Shown: positions 30,556 to 40,540, numbered from the stretch's first letter. The stretch is DNA of 64,000 nt from JAVKBW01 sp964352715 (GCA_964352715.1 CAYGSU010000009.1:10210-74209), one strand, 5' to 3'. The notes: generated by a model from the sequence alone, not told the origin. Numbers and translations are program-made.

Positions 30556-33147
30556 TCAACCGGCGGCCTTGTTCCACCAACCGCTGCGCTTGGGCTTCGG
30601 TGGTTCGTTGGAAGCGGCTTCTTCTTCCTCGGCGGGCTTTTCCGATACAGGTTCCGGCACCGGCTGACTATCCGGGGTCGAGGCAGGTTCAGACTCGCTG
30701 GTCTGTTCCACCTGGGCTTCCGCCGCAGACTCCGGTTCGCTGACCGCTTCCGATACCGATTCAGGTTCGGCTGCCTTTTTGGCAGCGGCCTTCTTGCGGG
30801 GTGCGCGGCGCTTCTTCGGCTTTTCTGCCGGTTCGTCCGCTGGGTCCGCTGGTTGGCTTTCGGAAGCCTCGGATGACTGATCGTCTGCGCTGCTGTCGGC
30901 ATCGGCACTACCGGCTTCTGTGCTGGCCGTTTCCGATGCGTCGGCTTCAGCCGCTGCTGCCGCCTTCGGTTTGCGGCGCGACCGCGACCGCTTGGCGGGT
31001 TTCGCCTTTGCGTCGTCTTCGCTTATCGATGTGTCGCCGTCAGCCGCCTGCCCGTTTCCGGAGCCCGACTGATCGTCGGTGCCGTCCTGTGTGTCAGGCT
31101 GCGGATCGTTGCTTCCGGCATCGGCGTTTACGCCCGACGCCTGATTTTCGCTGTCGTTTGCCGCCTCCTGGTTGTCTTCACGACCGCGACGCCGCTTGCC
31201 GCCACGACGACCGCGCTTGCGCCGACGGCGGGAACGACCGCCTTCGCCATCTTCACCATCGTCGGACTGTGCCGCAGGCTGCTGCTGTGAACGGGGTTCT
31301 TCAGCGGCCTCGTCCGAATCGCTGCTGTCGTCCGGCTCGTTATCCTGCACGGCATTCCGGTTATCCTGCGCCGCATTCCGATTGTTCTGGGACTCCGAAC
31401 CGCTGTCGCCGTCTTCTTCGAAGCGGCGCTTCCGACGGCCGCGCCGTTTACGCCCACCACCCCGGTTGCGGTTATTGTCGCTGTCGCTGTCCGAAGTTTC
31501 GATAACGACTTCGCTTTCCGATCCGTCGCTGTTCTCGATCAGGCGTACCATCGAGAAATTCGGCGGGATCATGTCGTCATCCGTTTCGATAACAACGCTG
31601 AAATCGTATGCCTCTTCCATCTCGGCCAGGGTCCGGCGCTTGTGGTTCAGGATATAAAGCGCGACCAGAGGCGGAACCTTCACGCAGATATCGTCGCTGC
31701 GTTTGCGCAGGCCTTCTTCCTCAAGCGACCGCAGCACCCGCAGAGCCGCTGATTCCGTTGACGGAATATGACCAAGACCGCCACAAGTAACGCAGGGTTG
31801 GCTCATCGCTTCCAGAATACTCGGACGCAGACGCTGGCGGGACATTTCAAGCAGACCGAACGGGCTGATCCGTCCGACCTGAATCCGGGCCCGGTCACGC
31901 CGCAGCGCTTCCTTCAGCTTGCGTTCGACTGCGTGCTGATTGCGGTTTTCTTCCATATCGATGAAATCGATGACGATAAGACCGGCAAGGTCGCGAAGAC
32001 GCAACTGGCGGGCGACTTCTTCAGCCGCTTCCAGGTTGGTTTTCAGCGCGGTTTCCTCGATATGGCGTTCCCGAGTCGATTTGCCGGAGTTCACGTCGAT
32101 CGCCACCAGCGCTTCGGTCTGATGCATCACGATCGAACCGCCGGAACGAAGCAGCACGGTCGGGTCGAATACCTGATCAAGCTGGGATTCGATCTTGTAG
32201 CGGTGGAACAGGGGGGTGCCGTCATCATCGCGATAGGGTTGAACCTTCTTCGCGTGGCTTGGAATCATGGCTTTCATGAAATCCTTGGCGACACGATAGG
32301 CTTCCTCGCCCGCGACCAGAATTTCTTCGATTTCCTTGTCGTACAAATCACGGATGGCCCGCCTGATAAGGCTTGCCTCCTCGTAGATCAGCGCCGGGGC
32401 GGTCGATTCCAGGGTCTTGGTTCGGATATCGTCCCACAGCTTCTTGATGTAATCGAAGTCGCGACGGATTTCGGCTTTTGACCGTTCGCCGCCCGCCGTG
32501 CGCAGAATAACCGCCATGCCTTCCGGCAGATCCAGTTCCGACAGGATGGATTTCAGCCGCTTGCGGTCCTGGGCGCTGGTGATCTTGCGGCTGACACCGC
32601 CGCCGCGTGAGGTGTTCGGCATCAGCACACAGTACCGGCCGGCCATAGAAAGGTAGGTGGTCAGTGCCGCACCCTTGGTTCCGCGCTCTTCCTTGATCAC
32701 CTGAACCAGCAGAACCTGCCGGCGTTTGACGACTTCCTGGATTTTGTAGTGGCGCTTCAGACGGGGACGCCGCCGAGCGGCTTCCTGCACGGCTTCTTCC
32801 ATGCCTTCATCACCGCCGAGTTCCTCGACGCTGCCGCCGTTATCTGCGCCATCGTCGTCGTCACCGTTATGATCTTCGACAAGGTCTTCCCTGTCGGCAA
32901 CGGGAATGCGGTAGTAATCCGGATGGATTTCGCTAAACGCCAGGAAACCGTGGCGGTTGCCGCCATATTCGACAAAAGCCGCCTGCAGCGAGGGTTCGAC
33001 CCTGGTTACCTTGGCAAGATAGATATTGCCTTTTAGTTGCTGCTTGGTTGTTGTTTCGTAGTCAAATTCTTCAAGCCGGTGGCCGTCCACAATCGCCACC
33101 CGGGTTTCTTCCGGGTGGGCCGCGTCTATTAACATCTTCATGGTCAT
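30556..33147 (-). CDS. rne: Ribonuclease E
   Basis: 863 residues. The S1 domain (about 35-150) is split by an acidic insert at about 86-130 (DHNGDDDDGADNGG), as is common in alphaproteobacterial RNase E. The DNase I-like catalytic core has the magnesium aspartates Asp351 (VAIDVNSGK) and Asp394 (IVIDFIDME), and the zinc link is CVTC (Cys452, Cys455). Residues from about 560 onward form a long low-complexity tail that alternates arginine-rich RNA-binding stretches (GGRKRRGRRKRR) with acidic and proline/alanine-rich parts, where degradosome partners usually dock. It starts bulk mRNA decay and processes rRNA and tRNA. ATG at 33147. Confidence 0.96.
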   Translation of the reverse strand: MTMKMLIDAAHPEETRVAIVDGHRLEEFDYETTTKQQLKGNIYLAKVTRVEPSLQAAFVEYGGNRHGFLAFSEIHPDYYRIPVADREDLVEDHNGDDDDGADNGGSVEELGGDEGMEEAVQEAARRRPRLKRHYKIQEVVKRRQVLLVQVIKEERGTKGAALTTYLSMAGRYCVLMPNTSRGGGVSRKITSAQDRKRLKSILSELDLPEGMAVILRTAGGERSKAEIRRDFDYIKKLWDDIRTKTLESTAPALIYEEASLIRRAIRDLYDKEIEEILVAGEEAYRVAKDFMKAMIPSHAKKVQPYRDDDGTPLFHRYKIESQLDQVFDPTVLLRSGGSIVMHQTEALVAIDVNSGKSTRERHIEETALKTNLEAAEEVARQLRLRDLAGLIVIDFIDMEENRNQHAVERKLKEALRRDRARIQVGRISPFGLLEMSRQRLRPSILEAMSQPCVTCGGLGHIPSTESAALRVLRSLEEEGLRKRSDDICVKVPPLVALYILNHKRRTLAEMEEAYDFSVVIETDDDMIPPNFSMVRLIENSDGSESEVVIETSDSDSDNNRNRGGGRKRRGRRKRRFEEDGDSGSESQNNRNAAQDNRNAVQDNEPDDSSDSDEAAEEPRSQQQPAAQSDDGEDGEGGRSRRRRKRGRRGGKRRRGREDNQEAANDSENQASGVNADAGSNDPQPDTQDGTDDQSGSGNGQAADGDTSISEDDAKAKPAKRSRSRRKPKAAAAAEADASETASTEAGSADADSSADDQSSEASESQPADPADEPAEKPKKRRAPRKKAAAKKAAEPESVSEAVSEPESAAEAQVEQTSESEPASTPDSQPVPEPVSEKPAEEEEAASNEPPKPKRSGWWNKAAG

Positions 33148-33748
33148 TAACGTATACTCCGGGCCTCGCGACAGATCGCACCCGTGAAGGGTGCCGCGCA
33201 GGCAATGTTGCTGACCGATTCTGCAGGGCTCGCGCCTCGGGGCGCAGGCTTGACCCAGACGCTATGGCGGCGGCGGATTTGGGTCCGCTTATCGCCGCGC
33301 TGGTCGCATCTTTTTGTGGGAACGTTTCGGTCATGGTCATCCTAAAAACAATCGTCTCGGTCCTTGGCGGGGAAAACGGCGACGGCGCAGAGGCTTGAAC
33401 AGGATAGTAATCCGGTTCCGAATATCGGCTCTTCCGTGCTGATCGCACATCGAACCGTATCCATTCTGCGCCCATTTTCGCTGGTGTGTCTTGAGACGCC
33501 ACAAGCAGACGGTATCGTTTTCAATTCCAGCCAGATATAATCGAGCGCCGAAAAGTAACCAAAGTAAGCCGGTACGGAAACTTAATTCTTTAGTGCAGCG
33601 TAATAAAAATACCTGCCGGTTTCCTTTTAACGAGAATTTCCGCTGGAAAAGACCCGTGGCGCGGCCAAGCTACGCATTGAATGACACGCGGGAATCAGCG
33701 ACAACTTGCAAGCGCTCTTTATAGAATGATTCGGATAAGCAGTTGGCC
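33148..33748. other. Long divergent intergenic region between rne and amiC
   Basis: About 600 bases without a credible gene. On the minus strand it should hold the rne promoter and an unusually long leader; RNase E often controls its own mRNA through such a leader. A short GCGCC-TCGG-GGCGC hairpin lies at 33232-33245. Near amiC the plus strand has GACAAC (33700) and TAGAAT (33722) 16 bases apart, a weak promoter guess. Confidence 0.5.
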
Positions 33749-35023
33749 ATGTCGGCAACGCATAATTCTGTTCCGGTAACCTGGCGAACCGTCCGAACGG
33801 TTGTCGCCCTGTTTGTGCTGGCGGTACTCACCGCTGCAGCGCCGTTTGCCGTTCGACCGGCAGCGGCGGAAATAGGTGTGCTTCAGACCCGGGTGGGTGT
33901 GCACCCGTCCTATACGCGTTTCGTGCTGGAACTGACGGAATCCGTACCCTATCGCATTCTGACCCTTGCCGACCCGTTTCGCATCGTGATCGACATGCCG
34001 GAGGCCGAATGGCGCGGCGGCACGGCGCCGTCGCCGCCGCCGGGGTCGCTTATTGGCGGCCTGCGCTATGGGCTGTTCAAACCGGGCGTAAGCCGTGTCG
34101 TCATCGATCTCAATCTGCCGGCGCATATCATTCGGCAGTTCAGGCTGGATGCGGACGATACGGCAGGTCACCGCATCGTCGTCGATGTATCGCCGACCGA
34201 CGCGGCGACGTTCAGGGCCAATATCGCGAGTATCGAAAGCGATGGATGGGAAAAGTACGCCGCCGCGCAGGCCAGCCGCAAACATGCCGCCGTTGAATCA
34301 TCGACCATCGCTCCCGGCGATTCCGAAAAGCATACGATTGTTATCGACGCCGGGCATGGCGGGGTCGATCCCGGTGCGATCGGGCGGTCTGGTGTATACG
34401 AAAAGGCCGTCGTGCTGCTGATGGCCAAAGAGCTGGAGCGGCAGTTGAGAGCGACCGGGCGGTATCGTACCGTTCTGACCCGGGATCATGATATTTACAT
34501 TCCGCTGCGGGACCGGTTCGAAATTGCTCACAAGGCCAATGGCGATCTGTTTCTGTCGATGCATGTGAACACGCACAAGAGCCGGGATTTACGCGGCTTT
34601 TCGGTCTATACCCTGTCTGAAACAGCATCGGACAAGGAAGCCGCCGCGCTGGCGACGAAAGAAAACAAGTCAGACATTCTCGCCGGCTACGATCTTTCCG
34701 GCTATGACGAGCAAACGGCCTTCATTCTGCTCGATCTGGCGCAGCGCGACACCAGCAAGACATCGTGGCGTTTTGCCCAGACGCTGGTGAACAACCTGCA
34801 GGGTGAAAAGATTGTGATGTTGCGAAAACCGCACCGATTTGCCGGTTTTGCGGTGCTGAAGTCACCAACCGTGCCGTCGGTTCTGGTTGAAGTCGGGTAT
34901 CTTTCCAACAGGGATGAGGAAAAACAGCTCACGTCTGCTGAATATCAGCGCAGGATCGCCGCCGGCATCGTCAGGGCAATTGATGCCTTTTTTGAAACCG
35001 AGGCGGTGTTGAGCCGTTCTTGA
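33749..35023 (+). CDS. amiC: N-acetylmuramoyl-L-alanine amidase, AmiC-like
   Basis: 424 residues from ATG 33749; a TTG two codons earlier is less likely. A signal peptide ends near AAA-EI (residue 44). The AMIN domain (about 45-150), which targets the septum and outer membrane, starts with GVLQTRVGVHPSYTRFVLEL. The Amidase_3 zinc domain (about 190-415) has VIDAGHGGVDPGAIG, the glutamate in GVYEKAVV, the histidine in FLSMHVNTH and the catalytic glutamate in VEVGYLSN. It cuts stem peptides from the glycan during cell separation. It precedes mrcA and prfB, the conserved alphaproteobacterial order. Confidence 0.93.
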   Translation: MSATHNSVPVTWRTVRTVVALFVLAVLTAAAPFAVRPAAAEIGVLQTRVGVHPSYTRFVLELTESVPYRILTLADPFRIVIDMPEAEWRGGTAPSPPPGSLIGGLRYGLFKPGVSRVVIDLNLPAHIIRQFRLDADDTAGHRIVVDVSPTDAATFRANIASIESDGWEKYAAAQASRKHAAVESSTIAPGDSEKHTIVIDAGHGGVDPGAIGRSGVYEKAVVLLMAKELERQLRATGRYRTVLTRDHDIYIPLRDRFEIAHKANGDLFLSMHVNTHKSRDLRGFSVYTLSETASDKEAAALATKENKSDILAGYDLSGYDEQTAFILLDLAQRDTSKTSWRFAQTLVNNLQGEKIVMLRKPHRFAGFAVLKSPTVPSVLVEVGYLSNRDEEKQLTSAEYQRRIAAGIVRAIDAFFETEAVLSRS

Positions 35024-35103
35024 ACAGGGTGATTTTGTTTCTTGAAACTCCAAAATGCGTCCGTAATTGCGCCGTGTTTCGACCGCAAATGTAGGCTAAC
35101 AGG

Positions 35104-37638
35104 ATGAAAAGTGATCGCAGACTGACGTCGATAGTTGCGAAAGAGACGATGCGTATGTTCAAGCTAATGCTGATCCTGGCCTGTTTCGTGGTCATTCTGG
35201 GCATCGGCGGGGCCGGAGTCGCTGTTTACGGTCTGTGGCATTACGGTGCAGACCTGCCGGACTACAGCCAGCTTGCCGATTATGAACCCCCGACGGCGAC
35301 CCGAGTGCATGCGGCCGATGGTCGGGTGATCGCGGAATACGCCATCGAAAACCGGATATTCGTGCCGGCCGAAGCGGTCCCGCGCCGCGTCGTCGAAGCC
35401 TTCATTTCAGCTGAAGATCAGAACTTCTACCGACATCAGGGGGTTGATTTCGTTGCTTTGGCGCGGGCGGTGGTGACGAATGTTCAGCATTACCTGCAAG
35501 GCCGCCGGCCAATTGGCGCATCCACCATCACCCAGCAGGTCGCCAAGAACTTTCTGCTGACCAACGAGGTCTCTATCGAACGCAAGATCAAGGAGGCCAT
35601 TCTGGCGTTCAGGATCGAACGGACGTTGAGCAAGGGCCGGATCCTTGAACTTTACCTCAACGAAATCTACCTCGGTTACGGGTCTTATGGCGTTGCCGCT
35701 GCCGCGCTGAACTATTTCGACAAGTCGCTCAACGAGCTGACGGTCGGCGAAGCTGCCTATCTGGCGGCCCTGCCGAAAGCGCCCCGAAACTATCACCCGA
35801 TCAGGAAGTACGAAGCGGCGGTCAGCCGGCGCAACTGGGTCATCGGCCGTATGCTGGAAGAGGGCTATATCTCGCCCGAGGTTGCCGAAAGCGCCCAAAG
35901 TAGCAGGCTGATCGTTGTGCCGCCACGTGATGTTCTGTCGGTTGAAGCGCGGTATTTCGTTGAAGAAGTGCGCCGGGAACTGGTCGAGAGCTTCGGCACC
36001 GATGGTGTCAACGAAGGCGGGCTTTCGGTTCGTACCACGCTGAATCCCGAACTGCAGGACTATGCACGCGACAGTCTGCGTGAAGGGCTGGCGGAATACG
36101 ATCGCCGGCACGGGTATCGCGGTCATTATGGCAAGGCCGATCCGACCGGTGATTGGGTAACCCAGCTTCATGACATGAACCGGCCGGTCGAGACCGAACC
36201 CTATCTGCTTTCCGTCGTTCTCGGTGTCGACGATGAGGCGCAGACCGCGAAAATCGGCACCATTGAAGGCGGCACCGGCACCATTCCGCTGTATGAACTG
36301 TTCTGGGCGCGCGAGGCGCTGGAAGATCAGGCGCGGGGTGGCCCGATCAAAAAGCCGTCTGACGTGCTGGCGCCGGGCGATGTGATTTTGACCGAACGGG
36401 TATTCAAACGACCGGGACGCGAAGAAGGCGACCCCGATATCGTCTATCCCGAAGATACCTTCGCCTTGCGGCAACAGCCGGCGATCGAGGGCGGTATCGT
36501 TGCGCTCGATCCGCATACCGGCCGGGTTCTTGCGATGCACGGCGGCTGGAGCTTCGAGCGAAGCGAATTCAACCGGGTGACGCAGGCATATCGGCAACCG
36601 GGTTCGGCGATCAAACCGTTCATCTATCTGACGGCGCTTGAACACGGTTTCGCGCCGAACACGATGATCCTGGATGCGCCTTTTGTGATGGATCAGGGAC
36701 CGGGCCTGAAAAAATGGAAACCGGCCAACTTTTCGCGGGAATTTTACGGGCCGAGTCCCATGCGGCTGGGCATCGAGAAATCCCGCAACCTGATGACTGT
36801 CCGTCTGGCGCAGGCCATCGGCATGGATGCGGTTGTCGATACGGTCAGTCGTTTCGGCATCGATGACAACATGCAGCCACATCTGTCGATGGCGCTCGGC
36901 GCCGGCGAAACCACGCTGCTGAAACTGACGACCGCCTATGCCATGCTGGTAAACGGTGGCAAACGGATCCGTGCGACGGTTGTCGATCGCGTGCAGGACC
37001 GCATCGGCAAGACAGTCTTCCGGCACGACCAGCGTCCATGCGACGGCTGTCAGGTGGCGCAGTGGGAAGGCCAGCCGTCTCCTGTCATTTCCGACAATCG
37101 CGAACAGCTGGTAGATCCGGTCAGCGCTTTTCAGATTGTCAGTATGCTTGAAGGGGTCGTGCAGCGGGGCACGGGCCGGAGCATCAGCTCAATCGGCAAA
37201 CCGCTTGCAGGCAAGACGGGCACCACAAACGAAAGCCGGGATACCTGGTTTATCGGCTTCGCGCCTGATCTGGCGGTCGGCGTGTTTGTCGGTTTCGATA
37301 CGCCGATCCCGCTTGGCAAACAGACCTGGGGCGGTCAGGAAACCGGCTCGTCGGTTGCGGCCCCTGTTTTCAAGGCGTTCATGGAAAAGGCGCTGGAAAA
37401 CAAACCGGCAATCCCGTTCCGCACGCCGCCGGGTGTTCGGCTGGTGCGGATTGACGCCGATACGGGACGCCGCGCCAGCGCGTCGTCGCAGCGCGTGATC
37501 CAGGAAGCGTTCAAGGAAGGTACCGTGCCGGGTGAAGCCAGCGATGCGATCTTCATCGACGGCGGCACCGAGGATGACGGGTCAACAAGTATCGATAGCT
37601 CGACAGGGTCGTCGCCATCATCAAGCGGGCTATATTGA
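35104..37638 (+). CDS. mrcA: Penicillin-binding protein 1A (bifunctional transglycosylase/transpeptidase)
   Basis: 844 residues. Membrane anchor at about 19-45. The glycosyltransferase-51 domain has the catalytic Glu104 in EDQNFYRHQGVDF, then GASTITQQVAKNF and ELYLNEIYLGYGSYGV. The transpeptidase domain has SxxK at 501-504 (PGSAIKPF), SRN, and KTGTT at 704-708. A 120-residue OB-like insert between the two is typical of the 1A class. The tail is Ser/Asp-rich. It polymerises and cross-links peptidoglycan at the inner-membrane outer face. It lies 80 bases after amiC. Confidence 0.97.
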   Translation: MKSDRRLTSIVAKETMRMFKLMLILACFVVILGIGGAGVAVYGLWHYGADLPDYSQLADYEPPTATRVHAADGRVIAEYAIENRIFVPAEAVPRRVVEAFISAEDQNFYRHQGVDFVALARAVVTNVQHYLQGRRPIGASTITQQVAKNFLLTNEVSIERKIKEAILAFRIERTLSKGRILELYLNEIYLGYGSYGVAAAALNYFDKSLNELTVGEAAYLAALPKAPRNYHPIRKYEAAVSRRNWVIGRMLEEGYISPEVAESAQSSRLIVVPPRDVLSVEARYFVEEVRRELVESFGTDGVNEGGLSVRTTLNPELQDYARDSLREGLAEYDRRHGYRGHYGKADPTGDWVTQLHDMNRPVETEPYLLSVVLGVDDEAQTAKIGTIEGGTGTIPLYELFWAREALEDQARGGPIKKPSDVLAPGDVILTERVFKRPGREEGDPDIVYPEDTFALRQQPAIEGGIVALDPHTGRVLAMHGGWSFERSEFNRVTQAYRQPGSAIKPFIYLTALEHGFAPNTMILDAPFVMDQGPGLKKWKPANFSREFYGPSPMRLGIEKSRNLMTVRLAQAIGMDAVVDTVSRFGIDDNMQPHLSMALGAGETTLLKLTTAYAMLVNGGKRIRATVVDRVQDRIGKTVFRHDQRPCDGCQVAQWEGQPSPVISDNREQLVDPVSAFQIVSMLEGVVQRGTGRSISSIGKPLAGKTGTTNESRDTWFIGFAPDLAVGVFVGFDTPIPLGKQTWGGQETGSSVAAPVFKAFMEKALENKPAIPFRTPPGVRLVRIDADTGRRASASSQRVIQEAFKEGTVPGEASDAIFIDGGTEDDGSTSIDSSTGSSPSSSGLY

Positions 37639-37701
37639 TTTTTCCGGTCCGGTACCCTATCCGGTGGCGGTCCGAATTTCGAACATCGGTAGGTATAGAT
37701 A

Positions 37702-38833
37702 ATGCGCGCGGAAACCCAGGCGGTCGTCGACGAACTACAGCAGTCGCTTGCACTGCTGAGGAGGCATCTTTGACCTCGACACGGCAAGAAAACGTCTGGC
37801 GGAGCTGAACGCTCGCGTCGAAGATCCCGATTTGTGGAACGATCAGGCTGTCGCCCAGAAGGTGATGCGTGAACGGTCGTCGCTGGAATCCCGTCTGGGT
37901 GGATACGATACGCTTGAAACCGGCCTGAACGACAATCTCGAATTAATCCAGATGGGCGAAGAGGAGGGCGACGACGATATTGTCGTCGAGGCTGAATCCG
38001 CGCTTGTAGACCTGAAGGACACGGCCCGGAAGCTGCAGCTTGAAGGCCTGCTGTCGGGCGAAGCCGACGGTAACGACTGTTTCCTGGAAGTGCATGCCGG
38101 CGCCGGTGGTACGGAATCGCAGGACTGGGCCCAGATGCTGTTGCGGATGTATATGCGGTGGTCCGACCAGCATGGCTACAAGACCGAACTGATCGAAGAA
38201 AGCCCCGGCGAAGAGGCAGGGCTGAAATCTTCCACCATTCGTGTCCAGGGGCCGAATGCCTATGGCTGGCTGAAAACCGAGGCGGGTGTCCATCGGCTGG
38301 TTCGTATTTCACCGTTCGACAGCAATGCCCGGCGGCATACCAGCTTTTCGTCTGTGACGGTCTATCCGGAAATCGACGACACGATTGAAATCGAAATCGA
38401 GGACAAGGATTTGCGCGTCGATACCTACCGCGCAAGCGGCGCGGGCGGCCAGCACGTCAACAAGACCGATTCCGCGATCCGTCTCACCCACTTGCCAACC
38501 GGCATTGTCGTGCAATGCCAGAATGACCGGTCGCAACACAAGAACCGCGCACAGGCGATGAAGATGTTGCAGGCGCGGCTCTACGAACAGGAGCTGAAAA
38601 AGCGAGAGGAAGCAGCGGCTGCCGAACACGAGGCGAAAACTGATATCGGCTGGGGCCACCAGTTGCGGTCCTATGTCCTGCAGCCGTATCAGATGGTCAA
38701 GGACCTTCGCACCGGCGTTGAAACCTCTGCCACGCAGGGTGTTCTGGATGGCGATCTGGACCGGTTCCTCGAAGCCGCGCTGGCCATGAAACTTGATGGT
38801 GGGCCGGCGACGCCGATAGTGGATATCGACTGA
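37702..38833 (+). CDS. prfB: Peptide chain release factor 2, made by +1 programmed frameshift
   Basis: RF2 reads UGA and UAA stop codons. Translation starts at ATG 37702 ([19 protein letters not shown]), runs 23 codons to an in-frame TGA at 37771-37773 and must shift +1 there to go on as [13 protein letters not shown]. The joined product is about 376 residues. It has the SPF-type recognition region ([14 protein letters not shown]) and the peptidyl-hydrolysis loop [16 protein letters not shown] gene caller that ignores the shift would start it late, at about 37832. RF2 shortage lets ribosomes pause at the UGA and shift, which is autoregulation. Confidence 0.95.
37759..37773 (+). promoter_or_regulatory. 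prfB programmed frameshift site
   Basis: AGGAGG (37759-37764) acts as an internal Shine-Dalgarno, followed by CAT, then the slippery CTT and the stop TGA with C after it. The spacing of three bases from AGGAGG to CTT is that of the E. coli site (AGGGGG TAT CTT TGA C). Confidence 0.93.
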
Positions 38834-38834
38834 A

Positions 38835-38860
38835 CGTCTGTCAGACGGTGTCGGTTTTTT
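38835..38860 (+). terminator. Possible weak terminator after prfB
   Basis: CGTCT-GTC-AGACG is a five-pair stem directly after the stop codon, but the T-run (38855-38860) comes seven bases after the stem. Weak. Confidence 0.3.
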
Positions 38861-39019
38861 ATTTTCGGATGCCGCATCAACCCGAAGCCTTGATAGATAT
38901 TGCTGGTCCGGAATGCGTGAGCATTAGGCGCGGCAGTGGTTTTGGTTTATCTTGACTGGCGGAAGGGTGTTGTTGTCGGTCGGCGACATTGCAAATGCCG
39001 GCGGCGCTGGGAGTCTGGT

Positions 39020-39766
39020 GTGACCGGACATGTAACAATAGCCGTGATTTCACTGATCGGTGTGTTTCTGCCGGGGCTATCTTTTGCTGACGACGCCATT
39101 GCCTTGATGTACGAGGTTCGACCGCCCTATATCGTCGAAGATGCCAGCGGAGAGATCAGCGGCCTGACGGCCACGCCGTCCGTGACAGCGTTCCGCCAGG
39201 CGGGACTTGATTTCAAGGCGATCGCCATACCGACAAACCGGCAGCTGGCTTCAATAAAGAATGACAAGACGCCTGCCTGCGGCATCGGATGGTTCGACCG
39301 GCCGGAGCGGCGGGCCTTTGCGCACTTTACAGAACCTGTTTATCGGGACCGGCCGACAGTTGTGCTGATGCGCAGGCAAACGGCGATGGCCCTGAAACAC
39401 GAAACCCTTGAGGGCATGATTGCAGACGACTCTCTGAGCCTGCTGGTAAAAACCCGGTTTTCCTACGGTCCGAAAATCGATTCATGGATCGCGGCATACG
39501 AGCCTGATACCACCGCCGTGACGCTAGACAATGTTGGCATGGTCCGGATGATTGAGGCCAACCGGGCCGATTTCATGTTGCTGGCGGCGGATGAGGCGAC
39601 CTATCTGACGACCGAACTGGGCAAGGCGCGGACAGACGCGCTTACCATTGTGGCAATGCCGGACTCGCCGCACGGAAATTACCGGCATTTGATGTGCTCA
39701 TTTTCCGTGCCGGTCGATGCGATTGAGCGACTTAACAGGGTCATCGAAACCTTCAAACTACCATAG
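39020..39766 (+). CDS. Orphan periplasmic solute-binding protein (SBP family 3-like)
   Basis: 248 residues from GTG 39020, chosen because GGGAG lies six bases before it and a clean signal peptide follows (TIAVISLIGVFLPGLSFA, cleaved before DDAIAL). The mature part has the two-lobe pattern of amino-acid-type binding proteins: YEVRPPYIVEDASGEISGL, IGWFDRPERRAFAHFTEPV and RMIEANRADFMLLAADE. No permease or ATPase gene is near. Such lone proteins often work as sensors or feed a remote transporter. A longer frame starts at 38936 but has a charged N-terminus without signal features. Confidence 0.75.
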   Translation: MTGHVTIAVISLIGVFLPGLSFADDAIALMYEVRPPYIVEDASGEISGLTATPSVTAFRQAGLDFKAIAIPTNRQLASIKNDKTPACGIGWFDRPERRAFAHFTEPVYRDRPTVVLMRRQTAMALKHETLEGMIADDSLSLLVKTRFSYGPKIDSWIAAYEPDTTAVTLDNVGMVRMIEANRADFMLLAADEATYLTTELGKARTDALTIVAMPDSPHGNYRHLMCSFSVPVDAIERLNRVIETFKLP

Positions 39767-39934
39767 TTCGAAATTATTGACTGCGGTCCACCCTTGCGAA
39801 GCCGAAATCGAAATGTTTGGCTTGATTAGGTTGATGATCCGACTAGTTCGGTACAGACTTGCCGAAAGCGCAAGGCCGACCCAGATATAAAACACAAAGG
39901 TACCGGTCACCGTGTACGAAAGAACAAGAATGTA

Positions 39935-40540
39935 ATGTCGCGCCTTACACGTAAACTGAGACGCCGCCTTATCGCCCCCATGTTTTCCAGTCGAAAGCCG
40001 CCGGAATACGGCGCGCGGGGGGTGCTTTTCGGTATTTTCTTCGCGTTTACACCGCTGGTAGGTGTGCAAATCGCCATTCTCCTCGGTTTGTGGACTCTCG
40101 TTCGCACACTGGCGCCCAAATATGATTTTAATCTTATTGTGGCCATCGCATGGGTTTGGGTGACAAATGTTTTCACTGTGCCGCCAATCTATTTCGGGTT
40201 TATCGTTACGGGCCAGATGATGCTGGGACGGTGGGACGAGCCGATCGGCTACGGCGCATATACGAGCCGGCTTGACGCCACGCTGGCGATGCATCCCGCC
40301 GCAGAGTGGTATGAACTGATTTGGTTGCGAATGGACAGTTTGCTGGATGCCTTCGGTCTTCCTCTGTTTGTAGGGTGGATACCCTGGGCGCTTATCCTGT
40401 CGATTGTCGGGTACTATTGGTCTCTGAAACTGATACGGCAGGTCCGCGAAACGCGCGCCAAGCGTCGGTTGAAGAAACGTGCGGCCCGCGTCGAAAAATC
40501 CCGCATCGAAAATGCCTATCCTGACCCGTCCGGATCGTAA
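39935..40540 (+). CDS. DUF2062 family membrane protein
   Basis: 201 residues. It matches the DUF2062 pattern: PEYGARGVLFGIFFAFTPLVGVQ, a long hydrophobic stretch (about 30-58), a second around 65-90 (IVAIAWVWVTNVFTVPPIYF) and a third near 145-165. The tail is strongly basic (RETRAKRRLKKRAARVEK). No biochemical function is known for the family. Its last 25 bases overlap the end of the convergent DUF455 gene. Confidence 0.85.
   Translation: MSRLTRKLRRRLIAPMFSSRKPPEYGARGVLFGIFFAFTPLVGVQIAILLGLWTLVRTLAPKYDFNLIVAIAWVWVTNVFTVPPIYFGFIVTGQMMLGRWDEPIGYGAYTSRLDATLAMHPAAEWYELIWLRMDSLLDAFGLPLFVGWIPWALILSIVGYYWSLKLIRQVRETRAKRRLKKRAARVEKSRIENAYPDPSGS

Noticed and set aside
30548..30566. CCGCCGG-ATCAA-CCGGCGG as a terminator between the gamma-glutamyltransferase-like gene and rne
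   Set aside because: A good stem, but it overlaps the rne stop codon and has no clear T-run on either strand.
30801..31505. Arginine-rich open frame on the plus strand
   Set aside because: Mirror image of the low-complexity RNase E tail; composition explains it.
35407..37026. Open frame of 539 codons on the minus strand
   Set aside because: It lies fully antisense to mrcA, whose motifs are complete. Long antisense frames are common opposite GC-rich genes, and its translation has no domain pattern.
37832..38833. prfB as a 333-codon gene starting inside the second frame
   Set aside because: The frameshift site and the family-like N-terminus upstream show that the real start is at 37702.
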